Positions 1-8,247 of a stretch of 64,000 bases of DNA are shown piece by piece. Position numbers and translations under genes: made by a program. The notes beneath the pieces were generated by a model. The model was not told the origin of the DNA and ran no database searches. It was given only the letters and a program-made list of their open reading frames with translations. Each line of letters begins with the position of its first letter. The stretch's first letter is position 1. Origin of the DNA: Chloroflexota bacterium (GTDB taxonomy: Bacteria; Chloroflexota; Anaerolineae; Anaerolineales; Villigracilaceae); the NCBI GenBank assembly GCA_024434165.1, contig QMIW01000008.1:1-64000 (forward strand). Direction: 5' to 3'.

Positions 1-2
1 GA

Positions 3-983
3 CAGGGTCAATCCATTGAATTGGTTAAGGTTTCCGGCGTCTGCGTCTATGATTCCGCAAACTGCCCGCCGCTGGAGAAGATCCCCGCGCCGTTCCCGTT
101 CATCTTTACCCTCAACGCGTTGAGCTGGTCGCCGGATGGAAAGTACGCGGCATTTTCGTATTCGGACAACCCCAGCGGCACACCGACCAAACTCTGGCTC
201 TTCGAAGCGGACGCGAAGACGTGGAAGCCGCTCGCCGAGTTTCCCTACATTGACCCGCCGTTTTGGTCGCCCGATGGCGCGTGGATTGCATTCCGCACGC
301 AGGATGGCGCCGGCGGCGAGGATGTGTATGTGATCCGCCCCGATGGTTCGGAATTGAAGAGCGTTTCCGCCAGCCTGCCCGTCGAAGGACGACCCTACAT
401 TATGGACGGCTGGTTTGGCGGCGGCATCCTCATGCGTCCGGCGCTGCCCGGCGGTTCGGGCAGTTTGTATCTTGTCAATGCGGCGGATGGCAGCGCGCGC
501 CCGATGTTCGATTTTTTGTTGACCAAATCGCAGTTCATCGTTTCGCCGGATGCGAACCACCTCGCTTTTGATGTAGTGGATGCGGCAGCGCAGACTCACT
601 CGCTCAAGGTGGTGGAACCTGACGGCTCCAACGCGCTGACGGTTGCCCAGTTTACCGGCGGCTCGATCTACCCGATCGTATGGTCGCCGGACGGCACATT
701 GCTCGCATTCAATTATTACAGCAACCTGACGAGCGGCGCGCCGCTGGCACAGGTGTTTGTAGTCAATCGCGCGGGCGGGAATCCATCGCTGGTGTACGAA
801 GGCTCGACGGTGGGACGCCTGCTCTTTTCGCCGGATGGAAATTACCTGCTGGTGGAAGAGACGACCTCCGCCTCGGGCGGTCACTTGTATTGGATCAACC
901 TCGCCACGCTGGATTTGAGCATCCTGCAAGCGCCCGGTCTTTCCACCGATTACGATTGGTACGCGCCTTCGTGGCGTCCGTGA
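3..983 (+). CDS. beta-propeller (PD40/TolB-like) protein, 5' end outside window
   Basis: The frame is open through the left edge (the codons before the TTG at 21 are all sense), so the true N-terminus and any signal peptide are missing. The visible part carries repeated SPDG turns (SWSPDGKY and FWSPDGAW in the first 90 residues, WSPDGTLLAF and FSPDGNYLL further on), each followed by a strand. These are typical blades of PD40/WD40-like propellers as in TolB or DPP-IV N-terminal domains. No catalytic residues are seen. In related bacteria such proteins are usually exported and bind ligands or partner proteins, but that is inference here. The product ends with SWRP and a TGA stop. Family assignment is good; function is unknown. 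Confidence 0.75.
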   Translation, partial: QGQSIELVKVSGVCVYDSANCPPLEKIPAPFPFIFTLNALSWSPDGKYAAFSYSDNPSGTPTKLWLFEADAKTWKPLAEFPYIDPPFWSPDGAWIAFRTQDGAGGEDVYVIRPDGSELKSVSASLPVEGRPYIMDGWFGGGILMRPALPGGSGSLYLVNAADGSARPMFDFLLTKSQFIVSPDANHLAFDVVDAAAQTHSLKVVEPDGSNALTVAQFTGGSIYPIVWSPDGTLLAFNYYSNLTSGAPLAQVFVVNRAGGNPSLVYEGSTVGRLLFSPDGNYLLVEETTSASGGHLYWINLATLDLSILQAPGLSTDYDWYAPSWRP

Positions 984-1154
984 GCAGCCGGGATGTTATT
1001 ACCGCGCAGATGAGAATAGTGCGGCGCCGTCCCCGCCGGGTGAGGGAATTTTGCCTGGAGAAACAGCCCGGTTTTTGATTGACTCAATCGGAGTCCTGTG
1101 TTATCGTTGCGCCTGATAGGAAAACGGTAGGTTGCGTTGGCTCGAAAGAACTGG

Positions 1155-1191
1155 AACAACTCACGGTTTGACTGTGGGTTGTTTTGTTTTT
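1155..1191 (+). terminator. terminator-like hairpin in the leader of the cold-shock gene
   Basis: AACAACTCAC (1155-1164) pairs with GTGGGTTGTT (1174-1183) with one G-T wobble, a 9-nt loop and a following T-rich run. It lies 57 nt upstream of the cold-shock start codon. It could terminate the propeller gene upstream or act as an attenuator or thermosensor in a long cold-shock leader. A possible promoter (TTGATT at 1075, TGTTAT at 1099) upstream would favour the leader role, but those boxes are weak. Confidence 0.5.
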
Positions 1192-1247
1192 CCTCCGATG
1201 GAACAAACGGATTTACCTATGAATCTCAATTGCCATAGGAGGCAAAA

Positions 1248-1460
1248 ATGTCTGAAAAAATAACTGGTACGGTCAAGTGGTTCAACGGCGATAAGGGCTA
1301 CGGCTTTCTCGAACGCGAAGGCGGAGCGGACGTGTTCGTCCACTTCTCCGCCATCCAGGGCGACGGGTTTCGTAACCTGCTCGAGGGACAGAAGGTCGAG
1401 TTCAACGTGGAAAAAGGACCGAAGGGTCTCCAAGCCGCGAACGTGGTCGTACTAAACTAA
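1248..1460 (+). CDS. cold-shock domain protein (CspA family)
   Basis: A 70-residue single cold-shock domain, the normal length for the family. It binds single-stranded RNA and DNA and acts as an RNA chaperone in the cytoplasm. The aromatic nucleic-acid-binding motifs are intact: RNP1 KGYGFL at 16-21 and RNP2 VFVHF at 29-33, after the usual GTVKWFN start. The ATG is fixed by a strong AGGAGG ribosome site six bases upstream. The leader is long and contains a terminator-like hairpin, in keeping with post-transcriptional control of cold-shock genes. A strong terminator follows. The convergent neighbour is an RNA helicase, a common functional partner in cold adaptation. Confidence 0.95.
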   Translation: MSEKITGTVKWFNGDKGYGFLEREGGADVFVHFSAIQGDGFRNLLEGQKVEFNVEKGPKGLQAANVVVLN

Positions 1461-1475
1461 AGACTAAAGACAGAA

Positions 1476-1514
1476 AAGGAGCCTGATGCAGAAGCGTCAG
1501 GCTCCTTGATTTTA
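1476..1514 (+). terminator. Rho-independent terminator after the cold-shock gene
   Basis: A perfect 11-bp stem: AAGGAGCCTGA (1476-1486) against TCAGGCTCCTT (1497-1507), with a 10-nt loop and a short T-rich tail. It sits 16 nt after the cold-shock stop codon and just past the end of the convergent helicase gene, so it may serve both strands. Confidence 0.85.
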
Positions 1515-1544
1515 AGCACGGGACTCGGGCGGCTTTTTGATTTC

Positions 1545-2795
1545 CTACTTCTTCCTCGGCGCAAGGCGGTTTCTTCCATAACGATTCGGCGTGGGAGCGG
1601 GCTTGGGCGGACGATGTCCATCTCGCGGGGCGCCCCTGCCTCGGGCGCCAGAATCCGTTCGCGGCGGGGCGGGAGCCGTGTAATCGAATCCCTCGATCGT
1701 CTCGCGTTTGATCGGTCCCCCCATGATGCGTTCGAGGGTTCGGATCATGTCGTTGTCTTCGGGAGTGACCAGCGTGAACGCATCGCCCGTGCGTTGGGCG
1801 CGACCCGTTCTGCCGATACGATGGATGTAGGCGTCGGCGGTGTCGGGCATGTCATAGTTGATGACGTGCGAGATGGTTTCGATATCCAGCCCGCGCGCGG
1901 CAATGTCGGTGGCGACCATGATGTCGTGATACCCGCTCTTGAATCCCTTGAGCGCCGCCTGGCGCTGCCCCTGTGAACGATCCCCGTGCAAACTCGTCAC
2001 CTTGAAACCGGCGCGGTGAATCTGCTGCGCCACTTTTTGCGCGCGGTATTTCGTGCGTGTGAAAACCAGGACCGAATTGGTATCGGTGCGTTTGAGCAGT
2101 TCGATCAGCAGTTTCGATTTCAAATGCGGCGGCACGGGATAGAGCGCGTGCGTGACGGTGTGCGCCGGTTTGATGATGCCCACTGAAATTTTCTGCGGCT
2201 GGTGAAGCGACTGCGACGCAAGCAGTTCCACTTCCGGCGGGAAGGTGGCGGAAAACAACATCGTCTGCCGTTTTTCGGGCACGGCTTTCACAATGCGGCG
2301 CACATCCGGCAGAAAGCCCATGTCGAACATGCGGTCGGCTTCGTCGAGCACGAGGATCTCGATGTGATTCATTTTCGCATGACCCTGAGCGATGAGGTCC
2401 AGCAGACGCCCCGGGCAGGCAACGAGGATTTCCGCGCCGCTGCGCAGCGCCTGGATTTGGGGTGCGGCTCCGACTCCCCCGTAGATGGTTGCGCTCTTCA
2501 GCCTGGTCCCAGCGGACAGCGTTTTGATCACATCGTGGATCTGCTCCGCCAGTTCGCGCGTCGGCGTGACGATGAGCGCGCGGGCGACGTTTCGCGGACC
2601 CGTGAGCAATTTGTTGAGAATGGGCAGCACGAACGCGGCGGTTTTGCCCGTGCCGGTCTGTGCCGTGCCGATGATGTCCCGTCCGCGCAGGGCGGCGGGG
2701 ATGGCGGCTTCTTGAATGGGAGTGGGGGTTTCGTAGCCCGCTCGTTCGATCCCCTGTTTGAGGCGCGGGTCGAGTTTGAATTGAGAGAAATCCAT
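1545..2795 (-). CDS. rhlE: ATP-dependent DEAD-box RNA helicase (RhlE type)
   Basis: A 416-residue helicase that unwinds short RNA duplexes using ATP, probably in ribosome assembly or RNA decay. All superfamily-2 motifs are present: Q motif (YETPTPIQ, about 21-28), motif I AQTGTGKT (45-52), PTREL (78-82), DEAD (151-154), SAT (182-184), then VLVFTRTK, ATDIAARGLDI and HRIGRTGR in the second RecA domain. The C-terminal tail is rich in Arg, Pro and Lys, as in RhlE proteins. A purine-rich CAGGA precedes the start. It is transcribed toward the cold-shock gene. The family is certain; the RhlE subgroup is likely rather than proven. Confidence 0.95.
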   Translation of the reverse strand: MDFSQFKLDPRLKQGIERAGYETPTPIQEAAIPAALRGRDIIGTAQTGTGKTAAFVLPILNKLLTGPRNVARALIVTPTRELAEQIHDVIKTLSAGTRLKSATIYGGVGAAPQIQALRSGAEILVACPGRLLDLIAQGHAKMNHIEILVLDEADRMFDMGFLPDVRRIVKAVPEKRQTMLFSATFPPEVELLASQSLHQPQKISVGIIKPAHTVTHALYPVPPHLKSKLLIELLKRTDTNSVLVFTRTKYRAQKVAQQIHRAGFKVTSLHGDRSQGQRQAALKGFKSGYHDIMVATDIAARGLDIETISHVINYDMPDTADAYIHRIGRTGRAQRTGDAFTLVTPEDNDMIRTLERIMGGPIKRETIEGFDYTAPAPPRTDSGARGRGAPRDGHRPPKPAPTPNRYGRNRLAPRKK

Positions 2796-2858
2796 AAAAT
2801 CCTGATTTTTTACGCGGTTGAACGCAAATAGTAAGTGGTTGATCTTAATTCCAGCGAA

Positions 2859-3515
2859 TTACAGGTAATCACTTCCACAGCCATTATATCCGCTAAGTAG
2901 TCGGTCGAAATAAATTTTACAAAAATACGCTCCCGGCGGCGTCCCCGCCGCCGAGGACGGCGGCATGAGCAGGAATTTGTTTTCTAAAAGCGGGTAGATG
3001 ATCTGGTTTGTGCCGGGCAGTTGTTCCATCGCCAGACCGGTGTTCATGTTGACCCCGACGGCTTGATAGGCTTTATAGACCAGTTGGCTGCAATAAAACG
3101 CCTCTTCGGTCTCGGCGTTCAGAAAATTCAGGTTGTACGGCTTACCGACCTGACCAAGCACATACGTTGCGATTGCGGCGCGTATCAGGAGTTCCTCGTC
3201 TTCCGAGTAGCCCAGCACATCGAGCGGCGAAACGATCCCGTAAAACGTGTCGAACAAAAGTCCGCGCTGACGCGCCATGCGTTCGGTGTCCCATTTGCCT
3301 TCCGGCACATCGAACGTAATCACGCCGCGCGCGCCCGCCTCGGCGCAGCGCCCGTCGGGACCCAGATAAACGGCAACGTGGTCCACATCTCCCGGCACGA
3401 GGCGGCCCACAAACCGCCAGAACTCGCCCGGCAGAATATCCGGCTTGCCGTTCATGGTGCAGATAATATCGCCCGTTTGCACGGACATTCCATTGATCTG
3501 ATACGTGTAAATCAT
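2859..3515 (-). CDS. YiiX-like permuted papain (NlpC/P60 superfamily) hydrolase
   Basis: A 218-residue protein with the layout of permuted papain-like enzymes: GDI near the N-terminus, a catalytic His in GDVDHVAVYLG (about H46) and a catalytic Cys in FYCSQLVYKAY (about C142). Members act as amidases, peptidases or acyltransferases; the substrate cannot be read from the sequence. There is no signal peptide. I chose the ATG at 3515 rather than the one at 3524. A perfect TATAAT (3528-3523) lies exactly 7 nt before it, which makes a leaderless transcript, and it overlaps the longer reading. The gene follows the glycosyltransferase operon but has its own promoter. Confidence 0.75.
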   Translation of the reverse strand: MIYTYQINGMSVQTGDIICTMNGKPDILPGEFWRFVGRLVPGDVDHVAVYLGPDGRCAEAGARGVITFDVPEGKWDTERMARQRGLLFDTFYGIVSPLDVLGYSEDEELLIRAAIATYVLGQVGKPYNLNFLNAETEEAFYCSQLVYKAYQAVGVNMNTGLAMEQLPGTNQIIYPLLENKFLLMPPSSAAGTPPGAYFCKIYFDRLLSGYNGCGSDYL

Positions 3516-3557
3516 CGTATCCATTATACGAAAACCCGCCCTCAGAGTTTCAGCCGT

Positions 3558-4607
3558 TCATCCTAAAAACGAACGCAGAAACTCCCGAATTCGACCCGCC
3601 GTCTGATTCCATTTCGGCTGACGCTGATAGCGGATTCGCGCCGCAAGACTCATCTGCACGAGGAGATCGCGCCTCCCGTTCAGGACCTCGAGCCTGCGCG
3701 CCAGCATTTGAGCGTCCCCCGGCTGGATGAGGAATCCCGTCACCCCGTCCTCGATGACTTCACCCGCCGCGCCGAGCGTCGTCCCAATCGCGGGCAGACC
3801 GAAACCCATCCCTTCGAGGTAGACGATGCCGAAGCCTTCATAACTGGACGGCACGACGAGCACGTGGGCGGATTTGAGTTTGTCTTTGAGGGGCTGGTTG
3901 TTGAGGGAGCCGTGAAAGCAGACGATGGACGACAAACCGTGGACGGCGACGAAGTCTTGCATCCGTTTGACGTGGAGAGGGTCGGTGGTGAGAGAGCCGA
4001 CAATCTCAAGTCGAAAGTCGAAGGTCAAAAGTCGTATGGCTTGCAGCAGTATATGCAGACCTTTACGCTCGATGACATTGCCGAGAAAGAGAATATTAAA
4101 TTCCTTCTTCTTTCCTCTTTTCATTATTTCGTCTTCCGAAACCGCCTCCCCAAAACGATCTGTCGGCGGAAACGCCACTACGGATGGCAGACTATTCCCT
4201 ATTAACCTATTCACTACTCCCTTGGTTGTCTCTGAATTGAAAATGAACCCATCCACGCTTGCCAGATATTTCTTCTCGACCGCACGATAAAGATCGTTCT
4301 GCCATTTCGGGCGGAGTTCGGAGCAGCGCAAATGGTGGACGAGGCTGATAATGGGGTAGGGATGCGGTCTGCGGTTTGCCCGGATCAATGATGGGTGATT
4401 GAGTTCATCCTGAATCAAAATATCCAGGCTGGGCGGAAGGTTGAAGGTAAAGTTATCGGTCAGGTGCGCGGCGTAATTCCGCCAGGGGAGCGAGATAACC
4501 TCCACGGTGTCACCCTGCGCGCGGAGATAGTCCACCAGCAGGCGGTCATACAAATATCCGCCGCTGAGTGTATCGAGCGAGCCGTAGATGACGAGACCGA
4601 TTTTCAT
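3558..4607 (-). CDS. glycosyltransferase family 4 (GT-B fold)
   Basis: A 349-residue enzyme that transfers a sugar from a nucleotide donor. The C-terminal donor-binding half is clear: LFLGNVIERKGLHILLQAI, then the family signature PSSYEGFGIVYLEGMGFGLP with the E-x7-E pair, then GEVIEDGVTGFLI. The N-terminal half starts with an MKIGLVIYGSLDTLSGGY strand-loop as in GT4 enzymes. It is the last gene of an operon with a dehydrogenase, a ComB-type phosphatase and a pterin synthase-like protein, so its acceptor may be the small molecule they make (inference). Two low-complexity tracts (about 4008-4034 and 4192-4221) lie inside the coding region and are translated. Confidence 0.85.
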   Translation of the reverse strand: MKIGLVIYGSLDTLSGGYLYDRLLVDYLRAQGDTVEVISLPWRNYAAHLTDNFTFNLPPSLDILIQDELNHPSLIRANRRPHPYPIISLVHHLRCSELRPKWQNDLYRAVEKKYLASVDGFIFNSETTKGVVNRLIGNSLPSVVAFPPTDRFGEAVSEDEIMKRGKKKEFNILFLGNVIERKGLHILLQAIRLLTFDFRLEIVGSLTTDPLHVKRMQDFVAVHGLSSIVCFHGSLNNQPLKDKLKSAHVLVVPSSYEGFGIVYLEGMGFGLPAIGTTLGAAGEVIEDGVTGFLIQPGDAQMLARRLEVLNGRRDLLVQMSLAARIRYQRQPKWNQTAGRIREFLRSFLG

Positions 4608-4658
4608 CGAGTTAGAACGTTTACAAGTTGAAAGTTAACAAGTCAAACTTCCAAACGG

Positions 4659-5045
4659 TTAACCTTTCAACCTGTCAACCCGATAAGCCGTCCATGCGTT
4701 TTCATTTTCCCACAGCACCACCTTCAACGCGGTGATGTTATTCGCTTTAATGCGTTCGTTCAGCATGGCGGCAAGAATCCGCGCGAAATGCTCAATGGAT
4801 GGATTCAGCCCGGCGAATTCCGTGCAGTCGTTCAACATCTTTTCCTTGAACATGCCGACCACTTCATCGAGATGCCTTTCCACGTCCACGATGTCCACGA
4901 GATAGCCGTGCTGGTCGAGTTCCCTGCCTTCCAGCTGCAATTCGAGCGTGTAATGGTGCGAGTTGGGGAAATTTTCCGCCCCCCAATCTCCGCCGATCAA
5001 AAAATGACGCGCAATGAACTCTCTTCGTACTCCCAGTGTGTACAT
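4659..5045 (-). CDS. divergent 6-pyruvoyl-tetrahydropterin synthase / QueD-family protein
   Basis: A 128-residue protein of the PTPS/QueD fold. Visible family features are ARHFLIGG (zinc His at 14), SHHYTLEL (His 30/31), GYLVDIVDVERHLD and NPSIEHFARIL with the conserved Glu-His pair (85-86), then ENENAWTAY. It differs from true QueD: the catalytic Cys that normally precedes the HGH motif is absent and the first His of that motif reads Asn (NSHH). The substrate is therefore unlikely to be the standard one. It sits 13 nt after comB in a four-gene operon with a glycosyltransferase, which suggests a modified pteridine or a related ring compound. The fold is confident; the reaction is unknown. Confidence 0.75.
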   Translation of the reverse strand: MYTLGVRREFIARHFLIGGDWGAENFPNSHHYTLELQLEGRELDQHGYLVDIVDVERHLDEVVGMFKEKMLNDCTEFAGLNPSIEHFARILAAMLNERIKANNITALKVVLWENENAWTAYRVDRLKG

Positions 5046-5058
5046 AAATGCTCCTGAA

Positions 5059-5733
5059 CTATGTTTTTACAGCCTGCATGATGAGATGACCGTTCTTTCT
5101 CCAGATCGGCATTGCAAAATCGAAGGCGTTGATGCGCGAGCAATAATCCAGGTCGGATTTTGGAAATTGCGGATGTTCGGACATGTGCTCAAGCGCGTCC
5201 CGCGCCGCATACACTCTCTGGGCGAAACTCTCCGCCTCCACTTCCTGACCTGTAAATTGCTTCTCCAAAAACTCAGCACAGGCAACATCCTCGTCATTGT
5301 TCATCCCGCCCGTGATGACGAAGGTGATCTCATCGGGCTGCAGCCGAAGAACGTAATTGATCGTTGCCTGCGCAACGACAAAACTGGTTGCCATCATCAC
5401 CTCGGCATGGACACTCCGCACTGCTCCCTGCGTCCCGGCGCCAGTGCGCTGAATGAGGGTGATGCCTGTCAAATCCTGTTCCAAAATGCGGGTGGGGGAG
5501 TTGCCGAAATCGAATCCTTCCGGCGGGAGTCCGCCCACTTCGCCCATCGCCTTTGCGTTTGGAATTTGCGCTTTCAATGTGATTGCTTCTTCCACGCCAC
5601 TGACAAGCAGGATTTCCTTCGCACCTCGTGAAAAGGCATATGCAGAAGTTGAAAATGCCCGCAGCACATCAATCAGGAGCACAATGCCTTCTGCGGTGTG
5701 ACAGTTTTCGAGAGTCGCATAATTAAATTTCAT
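5059..5733 (-). CDS. comB: 2-phosphosulfolactate phosphatase family protein (ComB-like)
   Basis: A 224-residue phosphatase of the ComB family, a Mg-dependent acid phosphatase first known from coenzyme M synthesis. Family motifs are LLIDVLRAFSTSA (about 19-31), GEVGGLPPEGFDFGNSP (about 64-80) and QRTGAGTQG (about 94-102). The start overlaps the end of the upstream dehydrogenase by 11 bp, so the two are translationally linked. No other coenzyme M gene is nearby. The neighbours (dehydrogenase, PTPS-like protein, glycosyltransferase) argue that it dephosphorylates an intermediate of another pathway, for instance a ribityl- or pterin-type phosphate. The family call is firm; the substrate is not. 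Confidence 0.85.
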   Translation of the reverse strand: MKFNYATLENCHTAEGIVLLIDVLRAFSTSAYAFSRGAKEILLVSGVEEAITLKAQIPNAKAMGEVGGLPPEGFDFGNSPTRILEQDLTGITLIQRTGAGTQGAVRSVHAEVMMATSFVVAQATINYVLRLQPDEITFVITGGMNNDEDVACAEFLEKQFTGQEVEAESFAQRVYAARDALEHMSEHPQFPKSDLDYCSRINAFDFAMPIWRKNGHLIMQAVKT

Positions 5734-6817
5734 AATTGAAAATGACCTGCATTGTCTCCTGCGGACATTCGTCCATCAAACGGTATGCCTTATCCGCCTC
5801 GTCAATCGGAAAGCGATGCGTAATCCATTTCTGCGGCTGGATGCGCTCCAGCGCCTTCCACGCCACATCGAAGCGGCGGGATTTATCCCACCGTCCCGAC
5901 AACTCAGGCGAAATGGTGCTGACCTGCGATGAGATGAGCCGGATGCGCGAGCGGTGGAAATCCCCGCCCAGGTCAATCTCGGCGCGTTTCTGTCCATACC
6001 ACGACCCGATGACGATTCGTCCGCTGAAGGCGGTATGTTCAATGGCGTCATTCAACACAAGAGGGGAACCGCTTAGTTCAAACACCAGGTCGAATTTGCT
6101 TTGCGCGTAGCCAAATGAAGATGTTTCCTTTGCGTTGTCTTTTGCAATAACCGTATCGAACTTTACAGGCTTCGCGCCAGGCGCGGAATTCAGCAAACCC
6201 TTTTCCTTCAGGTTTTCCGGCGACAACCTCTCCACGTTCAACCTGCTGTTTTCCACTTGCAGCGCATTTCTCCGCAACTCGAACTGATCCACCACAACCA
6301 GCGACTCAAGCGGAAACTCGCTCAACAGCGAAGCCGTCAACAACCCCACCATGCCCTGACCAAGCACCAGCGCCCGCTCGCCCAATATCGGCGCCCCGTC
6401 CTGCACCAGATTCACGGCGGTTTCCATGTTCGGCAAGAAGCAGGCGTTTTCGGGCGATAGGGAATGGGGAATTGGGAATAAGTTTTCAGGTTTGGCGGCA
6501 AAAAGTGAAGTGTGTGATCGAAAAGCAAACACCAACTTATCACCCCATTCCCTATCCACTTCTTTTCCCACTTCCTTTACTTTCCCCACGCACGCATATC
6601 CGTATGCCAGCGGATATTTCAATTCGCTGCTGACGAAATCGTGCGCGTCCTTCAACTGCGGGAACTGACCGCAATACACCAGCATCTCCGTCCCGGCGCT
6701 GATGGCGGAGCAGATTGTCTCAACCAGAACCTCGTCATCGTTGAGCGGGGGGAGGGCGGTATCGCGTATCTCGAGTTGTTTGGGCGCTGTAAAATACAAC
6801 GTCTTCGCGGTGGTCAT
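5723..6817 (-). CDS. medium-chain dehydrogenase/reductase, BchC-like, zinc ligands lost
   Basis: A 364-residue MDR-superfamily oxidoreductase. The N-terminal catalytic domain has SAISAGTE, the pattern of BchC and related enzymes, instead of the C-G-x-D zinc motif, and the GHE motif reads GYA. No four-Cys structural zinc loop is present. The Rossmann NAD(P) site is VLGQGMVGLLTASLL. It is probably a sugar or side-chain dehydrogenase working in the same route as the downstream genes. A TGNTAAACT extended -10 box ends 6 nt before the ATG, so it may be leaderless. Low-complexity tracts at about 6457-6482 and 6541-6589 are translated within it. Confidence 0.8.
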   Translation of the reverse strand: MTTAKTLYFTAPKQLEIRDTALPPLNDDEVLVETICSAISAGTEMLVYCGQFPQLKDAHDFVSSELKYPLAYGYACVGKVKEVGKEVDREWGDKLVFAFRSHTSLFAAKPENLFPIPHSLSPENACFLPNMETAVNLVQDGAPILGERALVLGQGMVGLLTASLLSEFPLESLVVVDQFELRRNALQVENSRLNVERLSPENLKEKGLLNSAPGAKPVKFDTVIAKDNAKETSSFGYAQSKFDLVFELSGSPLVLNDAIEHTAFSGRIVIGSWYGQKRAEIDLGGDFHRSRIRLISSQVSTISPELSGRWDKSRRFDVAWKALERIQPQKWITHRFPIDEADKAYRLMDECPQETMQVIFNYEI

Positions 6818-6920
6818 GGGCGAAGTTTAACATAAAAAGCGGCGGTCACTTTGTGCCGCCGCGGAGGGTCCGCTGCAATCCGTTTATCCGTTCCTCATCC
6901 GTTGGCTGCCGTCCGCTCCC

Positions 6921-7298
6921 TTACCCCGGTCTCACCGGGTAATCCGGCGTATCGCGGCGGAACTCGTAATGCTTGATAATGGATTCGATCATTCCCTTTT
7001 GCTGTTCGGTCACTTCCTTGAACTCGAAACCGACGTTGTAGAACTGCGGGCTTAAATCCTGTTCGCACCACGCCACCCGCGCAGGCAGGCTCATGCGCAC
7101 GGCTTTTACCCCGGGCAGTTCCGGGATCTCAAACCCCAGCGTAAGCTCGGAATTGGGGCTCATTGGCTTTTCGGTAATGACCATGGCTCCATGCAGGCTC
7201 AAATCCCCCAGGTAGCCGATCAGAACCCCGCCGTACAGGTCGTAGACCTGGGTATACGCCACCAGACTTTTTCGTTCCTGTTTGCGTCGTTCTCTCAT
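6921..7298 (-). CDS. PilZ-domain protein
   Basis: A 125-residue single-domain protein that probably binds cyclic di-GMP. The RxxxR motif is near the start (RRKQERKS), followed by the DLSLHG version of the (D/N)xSxxG motif about 30 residues later. The C-terminal strands (VGFEFKEV) fit the PilZ barrel. I chose the ATG at 7298, which has an AGAGG ribosome site and a TATAAT about 15 nt upstream; a longer frame to 7343 would run into that promoter. It is divergent from the PIG-L gene. The target process is unknown. A second PilZ gene lies at 18426. Confidence 0.85.
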   Translation of the reverse strand: MRERRKQERKSLVAYTQVYDLYGGVLIGYLGDLSLHGAMVITEKPMSPNSELTLGFEIPELPGVKAVRMSLPARVAWCEQDLSPQFYNVGFEFKEVTEQQKGMIESIIKHYEFRRDTPDYPVRPG

Positions 7299-7377
7299 TG
7301 TGCCTCTATAAAGATTATACAAGTTTAAAGGCGCTTGCGGCAATCGTCCATTGCCGTTTTATGGTAAAAATCCGACC

Positions 7378-8103
7378 ATGCGCTGGATATACCTTTCCCC
7401 CCATCTCGACGACGCCGCGCTCTCTGCCGGGGGCTGGATCCATGACCAGACTCGCGCAGGCAATCCCGTCGAAATCTGGACCGTCATGTGCGGCTGCCCG
7501 CCCGCCGCCGACCTCTCGCCGTTCGCTCAGGTGCTTCACTTGAGTTGGGGTATCGCCAGCGCAGAAGAAGTGGTGCGCAGCCGCCGCCTGGAGGAGGAAC
7601 GAGCCGCCAAAATCCTTGGCGCGCAAACCCAATGCCTCGACTTTCTGGACTGCATCTACCGCCGGAACGAAAGGGGGGAATGGCTGTACTCCGGGATTTT
7701 TGTAGACCCGCACCCCGACGAAGCGGACTTGCCCGCCCGCATTGCCCAAACTGTCTCCGCCCGCCTCAAACCGGACGATGAGTTGGTCTGCCAACTTGGA
7801 GTTGGCCGCCACGTGGACCATCTCCTCGTCCGCCGCGCCGCGGAACTGTTGGGACGCCCCCTCCATTACGTGGCGGATATTCCCTACCTGTTCAACGCCC
7901 CGGAGCATCTCCCTCCGCACACGGCTGGGATGAAGGAAAAAATTCAAATGGTCAGCGAAGCAGGCTTGAGGTCCTGGGTGGAGGCGGTGGCGCAGTACGA
8001 GTCTCAACTTTCCAGCCTCTTCCCAAGCCTTGAGCAGATGCGGGAACAAATCCGACAATATTACTCCGAAAACAACGGCATCCGTTTTTGGACAATTGTC
8101 TAA
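7378..8103 (+). CDS. PIG-L family deacetylase (LmbE-like)
   Basis: A 241-residue zinc-dependent N-deacetylase of the GlcNAc-PI / LmbE family. The metal site is the variant SPHLDDAALSAGG at residues 7-19 (the family AHPDDE motif) plus the later His pair in GVGRHVDHLLVRRA. Members remove acetyl groups from sugar-linked amines, for example in mycothiol, bacillithiol or antibiotic synthesis; the substrate here is unknown. I chose the ATG at 7378 because the protein then begins just before the metal motif as usual, and an AT-rich -10-like TAAAAA lies exactly 7 nt upstream. The TTG at 7351 is less likely. Confidence 0.85.
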   Translation: MRWIYLSPHLDDAALSAGGWIHDQTRAGNPVEIWTVMCGCPPAADLSPFAQVLHLSWGIASAEEVVRSRRLEEERAAKILGAQTQCLDFLDCIYRRNERGEWLYSGIFVDPHPDEADLPARIAQTVSARLKPDDELVCQLGVGRHVDHLLVRRAAELLGRPLHYVADIPYLFNAPEHLPPHTAGMKEKIQMVSEAGLRSWVEAVAQYESQLSSLFPSLEQMREQIRQYYSENNGIRFWTIV

Positions 8104-8129
8104 TCAATTTTCTGTAATACTTTTGGGGC

Positions 8130-8158
8130 TTGAAACTCGTTCCAAATCATGATATAGT
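8130..8158 (+). promoter_or_regulatory. sigma-70-type promoter of greA
   Basis: TTGAAA (8130-8135) and TATAGT (8153-8158) are separated by 17 bp, the optimal spacing. The predicted leader is about 83 nt and holds a small hairpin, TTGCATC paired with GATGCAA near 8201-8223. Confidence 0.75.
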
Positions 8159-8247
8159 ATGCGCGATTTTCCGGACGATATCACCGGAATTTTTTAGTCA
8201 TTGCATCTCGGTAAGGGATGCAAAATTCTATTTAGCAGGAAAATAAC

